Below, one piece after another: positions 1-7,373 of a stretch of DNA of 13,504 nucleotides. This DNA comes from Enterospora canceri (lineage: Eukaryota > Microsporidia > Enterocytozoonidae), in the NCBI GenBank assembly GCA_002087915.1, contig LWDP01000049.1, positions 1 through 13,504 on the forward strand. The letters run 5' to 3'. Numbering within the stretch: position 1 is the first letter of the stretch; each line of letters opens with the position of its first letter. The notes under the pieces were generated by a model, which saw nothing but the letters and a program-made list of their open reading frames with translations, was not told the origin of the DNA and did no database searches. The position numbers and the translations under genes were made by a program.

Positions 1-2
1 CG

Positions 3-140
3 TGCAAGTACAACATCAAGATGCACAAAGGCATTCTTGGTGTTAAACTGGATGAACTGTTGTGTGAGTTCATGTGGAAGCACAATACTGGGAAAAGAAT
101 GGGCTTGATAGCATTATTTGAGCTTCTTAGGATCCAATAA
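3..140 (+). CDS. C-terminal end of a probable ISXO2-like transposase (partial)
   Basis: The frame is open from the window edge to TAA at 138-140 and gives 45 residues; the gene begins outside the window. The visible part has the pattern of the end of DDE transposases of the ISXO2/IS1595 type, which are common in microsporidian genomes: a basic stretch (KMHKG), an amphipathic helix, then an aromatic-basic run CEFMWKHNTG and a hydrophobic last helix (LIALFELL). In that family a similar 'L.E.(F/L).WR' segment follows the catalytic domain. No catalytic residue can be seen because that part is missing. A purine-rich tandem repeat begins about 40 bp downstream, which fits a mobile-element setting. 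It could instead be the end of an unrelated basic protein; the assignment is tentative. Confidence 0.45.
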   Translation, partial: CKYNIKMHKGILGVKLDELLCEFMWKHNTGKRMGLIALFELLRIQ

Positions 141-181
141 ATCACTCTAATTCATGTTTTTATTTTTACTAAGAAAACTCC

Positions 182-290
182 ATGGGGAAAAAAAGGGACT
201 TGATCTAAAACTCCATGGGGAAAAAAAGGGACCTTAAAATCCGATGGGGAAAAAAAGGGACCTTAAACTGAAATGGGGAAAAAAAGGGAC
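182..290. repeat. Four-copy purine-rich tandem repeat
   Basis: The 18-base core ATGGGGAAAAAAAGGGAC occurs four times without change, at 182-199, 215-232, 244-261 and 273-290. The spacing is 33, 29 and 29 bases. The linkers between cores are similar to each other (CTTGATCTAAAACTCC, CTTAAAATCCG, CTTAAACTGAA). The periods are not multiples of three and no reading frame crosses the block, so it is non-coding. It fills the gap between the end of the transposase-like gene and the end of the convergent WOPR gene. Confidence 0.9.
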
Positions 291-312
291 TTGATCCAAA
301 ATAATTTACAAT

Positions 313-1050
313 TTATTGACTATTATCTTTCTTCCTGTTGATCAATCCATCATTCAGTGGAATTGTTCGATCAAACATTATGGCACTTTTGGTTGTTACA
401 TCACCTCTCAACTCAGTTCCATTCTGATTGCTTTCACTGCTGAAACTAAAAATGTTTTTGAATGTACTGATTTTCTGATCACTTTTATCAGGAAAACAAT
501 ATTTCATCATTTGATCTTCATGTCTTAGTTTCTGGAGTGTTTCCTTACATTCTTCTGCATCAAATACCATTTTGCGCCTGTTTTGCCTACATTTGGGTAC
601 AGTTGTTTTTGTGCTGGCGTAGTTGAATAATCCCCTTGTTTTTAAAACAGGAAACTCTTTCAAATATTTCTCGTATAATCTACCAATGCTGCTTTTCTCA
701 CCGCAACACAGCTTCATTTCCTCCACATTCTTAGAACTGTAAATCACAATGTGATATTTGCCTAGATCTGTTGCCAATGAAAATGTCTTTTTGCAGAGTG
801 CACCATTCATCTCCTTGTAGAGTAGAAAGCACCCATACACTCTTGATGGTGTCCACTGTCTCCTATCTGTCCATCTCCTGATTTTGGTATCATCTTCATT
901 GTAGATGTAAATCCGGTTCTTATTAATCTTAGCACATGAAATGTCCTTTCTGTTATGCACTGATGGAATCAGGTTCTCAGCAGCCAATGCTATGATCATC
1001 AGACACTCGTCATGCGTGTGTACACATCCAGGTATGAAAAGCATGGCCAT
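313..1050 (-). CDS. WOPR-domain (Gti1/Pac2/Wor1 family) transcription regulator
   Basis: This 245-residue protein has both halves of the fungal WOPR DNA-binding domain. Box A spans roughly residues 5-80: an N-terminal 'G.V.T.DE.L.I' helix, then RIYIYNEDD, KIRRWTDRRQWTPSR (residues 57-70) and GCFLLYKE. Box B follows at about 86-105 (CKKTFSL, GKYHIVIYSS). In fungi, WOPR proteins such as Wor1, Ryp1, Gti1 and Pac2 are sequence-specific regulators of morphological switching and pathogenic development. After residue 110 the protein is basic, then Ser/Asn-rich and unrecognised. The ATG at 1050 is the first in frame; an in-frame TAA lies just upstream of the AT-rich leader. No CCC start element is visible here, unlike the other genes, but a TATA-like TTTATAAAA lies about 10 bases upstream. 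The target genes cannot be deduced from this window. Confidence 0.9.
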   Translation of the reverse strand: MAMLFIPGCVHTHDECLMIIALAAENLIPSVHNRKDISCAKINKNRIYIYNEDDTKIRRWTDRRQWTPSRVYGCFLLYKEMNGALCKKTFSLATDLGKYHIVIYSSKNVEEMKLCCGEKSSIGRLYEKYLKEFPVLKTRGLFNYASTKTTVPKCRQNRRKMVFDAEECKETLQKLRHEDQMMKYCFPDKSDQKISTFKNIFSFSSESNQNGTELRGDVTTKSAIMFDRTIPLNDGLINRKKDNSQ

Positions 1051-1072
1051 ATCAAACAATTTTTTATAAACA

Positions 1073-1125
1073 AAATAAGCTTAAATTAATGATCAATGGT
1101 ATTTGTTTATTAGTTAAGCTTATTT
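1073..1125. promoter_or_regulatory. 12-bp perfect inverted repeat upstream of the WOPR gene
   Basis: AAATAAGCTTAA at 1073-1084 is matched by its exact reverse complement TTAAGCTTATTT at 1114-1125, with a 29-bp AT-rich spacer. It begins 22 bp before the WOPR start codon, within the 286-bp gap between the divergent WOPR and NAC alpha genes. It could be a paired protein-binding site or a hairpin. Each arm contains the self-complementary AAGCTT. The rest of the gap (1126-1325) shows no gene or RNA that I recognise. Confidence 0.5.
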
Positions 1126-1325
1126 AGACTTAAACAATCACCTAATTACATTTTTCTTGTTGAACCTTATTGGATATTCAATCTCTCAAATATTTTGTAC
1201 TCAACACATTCTATAATACCCATGGCCATATAGACAGTATCCAAGTATCTGGTAGAAGTATTTTACCTTATACAATTAGTAAAGTAGATCAACTAGCACA
1301 TTCATCAGAATAAGCGTAATTTGAC

Positions 1326-1336
1326 AAATTTTACCC
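1326..1336 (+). promoter_or_regulatory. AAATTTTACCC start box of NAC alpha
   Basis: The 11-mer AAATTTTACCC ends directly at the ATG of the NAC alpha gene. The same 11-mer stands before the ubiquitin-eS31 gene at 4630-4640. AT-rich boxes and CCC elements next to the start codon are the known microsporidian core promoter or start signal. Confidence 0.7.
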
Positions 1337-1774
1337 ATGGAAGATAAAGCCACTAAAGAAGTTGTTTTAGACAAAAGGCAGCAAGCAATTCTTGATAAGT
1401 TCAGTCCACTGAACCCAGAGAGACTTGACGCATCGCATGTTTCACTGGGATGCAAACAGGAGGTCTTCGATGTCCGGGACTGTGTCGTATACAAACTGCC
1501 CAACATGAATTCATGGCTCATATTTGGCCACGTACAGAAGTCGATGTCCTATGAACAGATCCAAGAGATGATTGGAAAGCACCTGGGAGAAGCACCAAAA
1601 GTGGAAGAGGAGCCAGCGACAGAGGAAGTGAAAGAAGAAAGCGGATCCAAAATAAACGAGGTTGATGTTGATTTGATCATGGAGCAAATGAAGTGCAACA
1701 GAGAGGAGGCCGTCAAGGCATTGGAAGAAAACAACTACAATTTGGTATCAGCTATGATTGCTATGCAGAAATGA
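1337..1774 (+). CDS. EGD2: Nascent polypeptide-associated complex subunit alpha
   Basis: This 145-residue protein has the two-domain layout of NAC alpha. A NAC domain spans about residues 28-80, with the 'D.VVYK.P....WLIFGHVQ' strand pair that matches 'PDVYKSP...YIVFGEAK' of the family. An acidic linker follows (88-103), then a C-terminal UBA domain (about 107-145: VDVDLIMEQMKCNREEAVKALEEN is split across its first two helices). NAC alpha pairs with NAC beta, binds at the ribosome exit tunnel and screens emerging chains. The UBA domain distinguishes alpha from beta. The length is shorter than in yeast (174 residues) because of a trimmed N-terminus. The ATG follows AAATTTTACCC without a gap. 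The TGA stop is 1 bp from the stop of the convergent prenyltransferase gene. Confidence 0.9.
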   Translation: MEDKATKEVVLDKRQQAILDKFSPLNPERLDASHVSLGCKQEVFDVRDCVVYKLPNMNSWLIFGHVQKSMSYEQIQEMIGKHLGEAPKVEEEPATEEVKEESGSKINEVDVDLIMEQMKCNREEAVKALEENNYNLVSAMIAMQK

Positions 1775-1775
1775 A

Positions 1776-2720
1776 TCAACTTTTTATTACTGCAATAAGA
1801 CACCTATCATTCTTGAAGAATGCTCTTGTTTTCAGTGCATGGCAATTTGATGGTTCCAATTCAAGAACCATTGATACAATTGATGGCTCATCAATCTGCT
1901 TGAATGAATATTGATTCAGATTTAGAGTGGCTTCTGCCATACTTCCCTCACCTTCTTTTTTACCTAAAATTGTATCCTGGTTAAACGGCCCATTGTAGTC
2001 CAATTTGACACATTTGGTCCAATTCACAGCAACTTCTCTTTCTCCAAAGACTATTCTTCCCTTAAATGGCTCCATAAAGATGATTTTAGCATATTCCTGG
2101 TGCAATTTCAGGTAAAATGCCTCTTTTTTCAGCGCGTTTACCTGCAACAACTCCCAATACGCCCTGTTTCCTGGATCAATTGCAACCATTTTGGACACGT
2201 TGGTGCATTTGAGTGATGATGGATTCATCAGATCCATTTCGTAGGAGTATCCATTGCTTCTTGAATAATTCCAACAATGAAAGTTTCTTGGATCCATTTC
2301 AAATAGTCTCTTACACAGCTTGTAATCCCTCTCCTTGTTTATGTATCTGTAAATGTACTTTCTATGATTCCATACAGCATAACTCTTACAATTGTTCTGA
2401 ATTCCAGTTATGGTGATACTGTCTTGACTCAAGACGTATTTCTTCTCGAAATCACTCACATCTTCCAATTCATCATTTTCCAACAGATTCTTGTACTTGG
2501 AATATTTTTGATCCATTTTGTAGTTCAACTCTCCCTCCAATTTCAGCATAAACAGCTTCAGAATATTCCAGGCAAACTGGTGTTCTGGATTCAGTGACGC
2601 CAACAGACTCCATTTGCTGAACACCTCTTCCACTGTGTTTTCATCCATTTTGCATACTGCAAGATACTCCTTCAATTCTTCATCTCGTTCAACTTCTTCT
2701 TTTACACCGTGTTTGATCAT
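1776..2720 (-). CDS. BET4: Rab geranylgeranyltransferase (type II) alpha subunit
   Basis: The 314-residue protein carries protein prenyltransferase alpha (PFTA) repeats. The clearest are NCKSYAVWNHRKYIY at about 110-124 and DPRNFHCWNYSR at about 143-154, close to the family 'NPKSYGTWHHR' and 'DERNFHCWDYRR'. Weaker copies are seen near 43-55 (LNPEHQFAWN), 182-190 (IDPGNRAYW) and 289-300 (LEPSNCHALKT). With the beta subunit and Rab escort protein this enzyme adds geranylgeranyl groups to the C-terminal cysteines of Rab GTPases in the cytosol. I start it at 2720 rather than the ATG pair at 2738/2735 for two reasons. The ATG at 2720 follows TTTTTAGCCCA, the local start signal, and the resulting N-terminus MIKHGVK resembles the conserved MHG start of this subunit. 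The later repeats are degenerate. Confidence 0.85.
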   Translation of the reverse strand: MIKHGVKEEVERDEELKEYLAVCKMDENTVEEVFSKWSLLASLNPEHQFAWNILKLFMLKLEGELNYKMDQKYSKYKNLLENDELEDVSDFEKKYVLSQDSITITGIQNNCKSYAVWNHRKYIYRYINKERDYKLCKRLFEMDPRNFHCWNYSRSNGYSYEMDLMNPSSLKCTNVSKMVAIDPGNRAYWELLQVNALKKEAFYLKLHQEYAKIIFMEPFKGRIVFGEREVAVNWTKCVKLDYNGPFNQDTILGKKEGEGSMAEATLNLNQYSFKQIDEPSIVSMVLELEPSNCHALKTRAFFKNDRCLIAVIKS

Positions 2721-2734
2721 TGGGCTAAAAATCA
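2721..2734 (-). promoter_or_regulatory. 14-bp intergenic start signal of the BET4 gene
   Basis: Read on the minus strand, the 14 bases between the stop of the upstream 412-residue gene and the chosen ATG are TGATTTTTAGCCCA. They hold the T-rich plus CCC start element and nothing else, so any further promoter must lie inside the upstream gene. Confidence 0.6.
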
Positions 2735-3973
2735 TCAACTGAAAATGGTCGTCTTCTCCTTTTCACTCACAAACAGCTCGCACCTGTTTGGATTCCACCG
2801 GATATTCGAATATCTGCCGTCTATTCCGTAGCATGGTACAATATTCTTACTGATTTTGTTCATTCTGTACACTTTCACCTCATTAATGAACAATACACCT
2901 ATCAAATACTCAGTCTCTCTCTCATACACCGATATTCCTCTTCCGATGCCACCTGTACAGATTTCACTGATCACCTTCTTATTATCAATACACACTATTT
3001 TCTTAGTGTTGTTGATTGCAAAAATATACCGTCCAGCCATTGTGAAGTCCACTACGTAGTTCAAGAACGTGTAATCCGCCTGTTGAGACTCCTCAATTCG
3101 TGTTATTCCATTCGTAGTGCCAATCAATATGCATTGATTCATGCATTTTACTTTCAACAAATTCTCTTTCTTGAATCTGTACAAAGCAGTTGGTTTCTCG
3201 ATGCTATCATTCTCATAGACTTCCATTCTGTGTTTATATAACACAATCAGCCTATTACCATCCACATCACAATCAATGACATTGCTGAGGAGTTCCTTCT
3301 CTTTTTTGTACAGTATATTGTTCAATAAGGTGTACTCAAATGCCCTTGTTTTCATCTCATCACTCAGCCTATTTCCATATATTATGTCATAGATCTCACC
3401 ATCATACGTTCTAACCTGCCCATTTCTCATCTCTGATATTCCAAACTCGAATTGTCCTGATACTCCCAAATCAATTCTGTCTGATTTGTATTTGATTATT
3501 TCTTCAACTGAAATACTCTTTTCCACTGGTGTTCTATACTTGTTGGCTATTTCTTCCAATAATCTCATGTCTTTAGTCTCCAAATCCTCTACTCTTCCAT
3601 TGTACTGTGCTGTTAGATCGTAAACCCATTCTTGCTTGTAATCTGATAATTTCTCACCAGCATAAATATCGTATATTTCCTCTTCAATCTCCTTTCTCTT
3701 CCCAGTCCACTTCCTTTGATACTTTTCCATGAATCTTTTCTCATACAACTCCTTATTGTAGTACTTATCTCGTTTCTCAAGGACTGGTAGATCCTTTTCA
3801 TCTACTCTAATTTCCACGTGTGCCAATTTCGTACCAGATACATTCTTACACTTCCTGTATACTCTAACCATCATAATGTCATCCTTGGTTATTTTATACC
3901 TCTTGTTCTGCACTCGAAGTGTCCTCTCATTCTTTTTCACTCTCTTTCCAAGAAAGCTGTTTATTCGATCCAT
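2735..3973 (-). CDS. Unrecognised 412-residue protein with an internal repeat and a beta-rich C-terminal half
   Basis: I do not recognise this protein. The first 90 residues are highly basic (KRVKKNERTLR, KYQRKWTGKRK). Two related segments follow: EIYDIYAGEKLSD at 99-111 and EIYDIIYGNRLSD at 193-205, each continuing with a similar helix. This suggests an internal duplication with a period of about 94 residues. From about 230 to 412 the pattern alternates short hydrophobic strands with turns (CDVDGNRLIVLYKHRMEVYE, CILIGTTNGITRI, AGRYIFAINNTKKIVCID, IRWNPNRCELFVS). That is reminiscent of a degenerate beta-propeller with WD-like blades, but no canonical WD motif is present. A basic N-terminus plus propeller would suit a ribosome-biogenesis or RNA-bound factor; that is a guess. 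The ATG at 3973 is preceded by GTTGCCCAGG, the usual start element. It reads in tandem with BET4. Confidence 0.75.
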   Translation of the reverse strand: MDRINSFLGKRVKKNERTLRVQNKRYKITKDDIMMVRVYRKCKNVSGTKLAHVEIRVDEKDLPVLEKRDKYYNKELYEKRFMEKYQRKWTGKRKEIEEEIYDIYAGEKLSDYKQEWVYDLTAQYNGRVEDLETKDMRLLEEIANKYRTPVEKSISVEEIIKYKSDRIDLGVSGQFEFGISEMRNGQVRTYDGEIYDIIYGNRLSDEMKTRAFEYTLLNNILYKKEKELLSNVIDCDVDGNRLIVLYKHRMEVYENDSIEKPTALYRFKKENLLKVKCMNQCILIGTTNGITRIEESQQADYTFLNYVVDFTMAGRYIFAINNTKKIVCIDNKKVISEICTGGIGRGISVYERETEYLIGVLFINEVKVYRMNKISKNIVPCYGIDGRYSNIRWNPNRCELFVSEKEKTTIFS

Positions 3974-4012
3974 CCTGGGCAACAAATTTCTTCCTAATTT
4001 CCCCTAAAATTT

Positions 4013-4585
4013 ATGAACTTCTTCTGTCTCATTCCTACGATGCTCTCTGAAGAACAGCCCCTCACCTTTGACTCACTTCCAAGCATATGCGAAGTAGTCA
4101 TGCTATACAAATCAAGCACACTCTATATCACACTAGATACAGACAATATTGAAAGAGATAACCTGTTAAAACTCTCAATTGGACTAATAATACGCAATAG
4201 AACCAACACAAATGTGATAATATTCAAGGACAGGGGCTTCAGTGGAACACCTCTGTCCAAAACAGCGTTACACGAGAGGTACAAGGATATTGCAACAGAA
4301 AATGAGAACACAATCAACTTCGTAATCAAAACACGATCTTCTCTTGGAATTACACTAAAAGACTTCAAAATGAACCGAGATGATGAGTTGGAGGTTGTTG
4401 CCCAGTATAATGAGTACTTCATGTACTTTGATGGAGTATACGACTACTACGACCTGGTAGACCCACCACAACATGATACAGCCGTAGAAATAATAGCTGG
4501 AATACTCTCATTGGTCTACTTGCTGGTGCTATGGATTGGAATACTGATAAGAGGAAGGAAAAAGGGCACAATCCAGTCAAACTAA
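4013..4585 (+). CDS. Unrecognised single-pass membrane protein
   Basis: The 190-residue product is not one I can name. A single strong hydrophobic segment lies at about 157-179 (VEIIAGILSLVYLLVLWIGI), followed by a short basic tail RGRKKGTIQSN. The N-terminal nine residues (MNFFCLIPT) are hydrophobic but too short for a clear signal peptide. The 1-155 region is polar and beta-rich, with one N-glycosylation sequon (NRT at 62-64) and an acidic-aromatic stretch (YFMYFDGVYDYYDLVD) just before the membrane. The basic tail after the helix suggests a cytosolic C-terminus and a lumenal or external N-domain, as in type I proteins, if a signal exists. The ATG at 4013 is chosen because CCCCTAAAATTT lies directly upstream; ATG 4040 has no such element. 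The gene is divergent from the 412-residue gene with a 39-bp gap. Confidence 0.7.
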   Translation: MNFFCLIPTMLSEEQPLTFDSLPSICEVVMLYKSSTLYITLDTDNIERDNLLKLSIGLIIRNRTNTNVIIFKDRGFSGTPLSKTALHERYKDIATENENTINFVIKTRSSLGITLKDFKMNRDDELEVVAQYNEYFMYFDGVYDYYDLVDPPQHDTAVEIIAGILSLVYLLVLWIGILIRGRKKGTIQSN

Positions 4586-4629
4586 CAGGTGCCTAACTAA
4601 CTTATTTCAGGCTGTTTTACTTTTGCTTA

Positions 4630-5095
<466 letters not shown>

Positions 5096-5243
5096 CAGTG
5101 TCTAACTACAATTGCACTTCTATTAGGGTATAACTCCATCTACCTAACTAACCACTATAATTACAGTTTCAACTACCACTTCTCTATTCACCCTATTAGT
5201 CGATATTTACTAAATTTTACTCATCTACCATTTTATAGCCTAA

Positions 5244-7373
5244 ATGCACATTCTCAAAATAAATGGAATCACAATCGAATTCCCGTACGAGCCCTATCCT
5301 GCACAGGTTGCCACGATGACCACTGTTCTGCGATCATTCATAGGCAACAGCGCCTCTCTGGTCGAATCACCAACTGGAACTGGTAAGTCTCTTGCCATTC
5401 TCTGCGCATCACTCGCATACCTAACTCACCTGAGCAATAACACGCCTGAAAAGAGGCTGAAACAGAGCGATCCCAGTGATTCAGGAACCAATCTGCCTAA
5501 AATCTACATTTGTAGTAGAACTCATAAGCAAATAGACCAACTCATAGGGCAGTTAAGAAAGACGAATTACAGTACCAAAATAGCTGTACTTGGATCCAGA
5601 ACGCAGTACTGCATCCACAGGGACGTAAAACACGCCACTGACGTAAACACAGCCTGCAGGGAGGCAGTGGAGAACAAGAGGTGTCTCCACCGCCACAGGG
5701 TGAGTGCCCTAAGAAAGAGACTCGGAGACGTCTACGACATTGAGGAGATACGGAAGGAGGGAATGAGATGCGGTGGCTGCCCGTACTACGCATCACGTGA
5801 GCTGGTTGAGGAGGCATCGGTTGTGTTTGCGCCGTACAATTACGTCATAGACCCAAGCATACGATCATCGATGGATATTCGACTTGAGAGGGCCCACGTC
5901 ATCGTGGACGAGGCGCACAACGTGGAGGACGTCTGCAGGGCGGCTGGCTCGCTCGAATTCGGCAGCAGAAGCATCGACGGATGGCTGATGGAGCTGATTG
6001 GCGCCCTGAAGAAGGCCGAGCTGCTTGAGAGCGAGGACGAGTCGACTGGAATCCGATTCAGGGAGCACTTCTCGTTTCTGGCCCAGCTGATGAGGTCGTT
6101 CAAGGGCAGTTCGTTTAGGACGAACCAGAAAACCAGGGACTTCGCCTACAAAATGAGCAAGGGCGGTGAAATCAGGGCGGAATTGAAGAAGGCGGGAATT
6201 GGGGCGGACGAGCAGGGGCGACTGAGGGAGGCAGCCTCAGCGGTGGCTGGGTCCGAGAGGGCGAAGCAGCTCCTGAGCCAGGGGCTGCTTCGGATGATCG
6301 AAAGCCTCGACCTGATTCTCCAGAACGTCCTTGTTTCTGGGCGAGAGCGATGCTACGCCTTCGTCTTCAAAGTGGTCGAAAGAGGCCCCTCTTCGACCGA
6401 GTTCGCCTTCTGGCTCCTCGACCCCTCTCTCGTCTTCCGCCCCCTCGTTTCAACCTGCCTGTCCATCACGCTCCTCTCTGGGACACTGGCGCCCTTCGAC
6501 TCGCTCTGCCTGGAACTATCCCACTCCTTCCAGAACAAGGTCGTGGCTCCCCACATCCTCAGCAGCGACCAGGTGTTCGTGGCAGCCGTGAGCCACGGCC
6601 ACCAGGGCGCCGAGCTGCTTGGGACGTACGCCAACTCGGAGAAGCCGCTCTACCTGGAGCAGGTGGCGTCGATCATCGGTGACGTGGCTGGGCGAGTCAG
6701 GCCACACGGTGGGACACTCGTCTTCGTCCCAAGCTACCACTTTCAGAGGAGACTGGGATCACTGATCGAGGAGGCCGTCTTGGAGCCACAGGGCGCAGAC
6801 AGGTTCGAGGACGCCCTCAGGGACTACAAGAGGAGTCTCGCGACCACGGCACCAGCAACGATGATCTGCGTCTACAGGGGAAAGGCAGCAGAGGGAATCG
6901 ACTTCAGGGACTCGTTTGCCAGGGCTGTGATTCTGGTTGGTGTTCCGTATCCATCGGTCGTGGATCCACAGGTGAAGGTGAAGAGGGAGTTCAACGACTC
7001 CCTCGGAAACGGATTCAACGGGTCGCAGTGGTACGGGACACAGGCGATGCGTGCGGTGAACCAGGCTCTGGGGCGAGTGGTGCGCCATCCAGGAGACTGG
7101 GGATGCGTGTTCATGCTCGAATCACGATACAGAAATCAGCAGATGAAGAGGCAGCTGCCAGGGTGGATTGGGCCATTTATGAGGGAAGTCAGCAGATACG
7201 AGAGAGTGGTGGATGAGTTCAATGGGTTTATTGAGAAGAGTAGTGTGAAATACGGTAGTGATAATAAGACAGTATTGGATAGATTCATTATAGGAGAGAA
7301 TAAGACTAATACCAGGAAGGGTGACTCAACTGGTAGGGATGATTCATCAGAGAAGACTCACCGTAATAAGTGA
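5244..7373 (+). CDS. FANCJ/BRIP1-like iron-sulphur DNA helicase (XPD/Rad3 superfamily 2)
   Basis: This 709-residue protein has a complete Rad3-type helicase core: Q-like FPYEPYPAQ (13-21), Walker A SPTGTGKS (42-49), Ia SRTHKQ (91-96), DEAH box VDEAH (221-225), III LSGTLAP (411-417), V RGKAAEGIDF (545-554) and VI QALGRVVRH (607-615). Four cysteines expected to bind the 4Fe-4S cluster are in place: Cys123, Cys138, Cys147 and Cys179 (CPYY). Family-specific details favour FANCJ over RTEL1, XPD and Chl1: RTHKQI, CPYYASREL, IRSSMDI before the DEAH box, EPQG at 514-517, and REFND...QWYGTQAMRA...DWG near the end. FANCJ unwinds 5'-3', resolves G-quadruplexes and acts in crosslink repair. The human protein is about 1250 residues; here the long early insert and the C-terminal BRCA1-binding extension are gone. 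The middle of the gene is GC-rich. RTEL1 is the main alternative. Confidence 0.8.
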   Translation: MHILKINGITIEFPYEPYPAQVATMTTVLRSFIGNSASLVESPTGTGKSLAILCASLAYLTHLSNNTPEKRLKQSDPSDSGTNLPKIYICSRTHKQIDQLIGQLRKTNYSTKIAVLGSRTQYCIHRDVKHATDVNTACREAVENKRCLHRHRVSALRKRLGDVYDIEEIRKEGMRCGGCPYYASRELVEEASVVFAPYNYVIDPSIRSSMDIRLERAHVIVDEAHNVEDVCRAAGSLEFGSRSIDGWLMELIGALKKAELLESEDESTGIRFREHFSFLAQLMRSFKGSSFRTNQKTRDFAYKMSKGGEIRAELKKAGIGADEQGRLREAASAVAGSERAKQLLSQGLLRMIESLDLILQNVLVSGRERCYAFVFKVVERGPSSTEFAFWLLDPSLVFRPLVSTCLSITLLSGTLAPFDSLCLELSHSFQNKVVAPHILSSDQVFVAAVSHGHQGAELLGTYANSEKPLYLEQVASIIGDVAGRVRPHGGTLVFVPSYHFQRRLGSLIEEAVLEPQGADRFEDALRDYKRSLATTAPATMICVYRGKAAEGIDFRDSFARAVILVGVPYPSVVDPQVKVKREFNDSLGNGFNGSQWYGTQAMRAVNQALGRVVRHPGDWGCVFMLESRYRNQQMKRQLPGWIGPFMREVSRYERVVDEFNGFIEKSSVKYGSDNKTVLDRFIIGENKTNTRKGDSTGRDDSSEKTHRNK

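Noticed and set aside
182..290. CRISPR array
   Set aside because: The repeat is purine-rich, the linkers are short (11-15 bp) and alike rather than unique spacers, and the genome is eukaryotic.
1219..1233. CCCATGGCCATATAG, a start-like motif in the WOPR-NAC alpha gap
   Set aside because: The frame is only three codons long. It could be chance or a decoy; no gene can be supported.
1051..1336. tRNA or other structured RNA in the largest gene-free gaps (also 141-312 and 12410-12551)
   Set aside because: I found no cloverleaf, no GTTCRA-type box B and no known ncRNA motif by eye; the sequence is simply AT-rich.
1276..1734. Minus-strand frames overlapping NAC alpha
   Set aside because: They are shadows of the real gene, with no start element and no recognisable domains.
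2721..2738. BET4 start at the ATG pair at 2738/2735
   Set aside because: It overlaps the upstream stop, has no CCC element and adds six non-conserved residues; the ATG at 2720 fits both the start signal and the family N-terminus.
6331..7216. Several overlapping long frames on both strands within the helicase
   Set aside because: The GC-rich region has few stop codons by chance; the helicase motifs run through without a break in the frame given.
5244..7373. XPD/Rad3 or RTEL1 as the identity of the helicase
   Set aside because: The general motifs allow both, but the segments around the DEAH box, EPQG and motif VI fit FANCJ better. I keep RTEL1 as an alternative.
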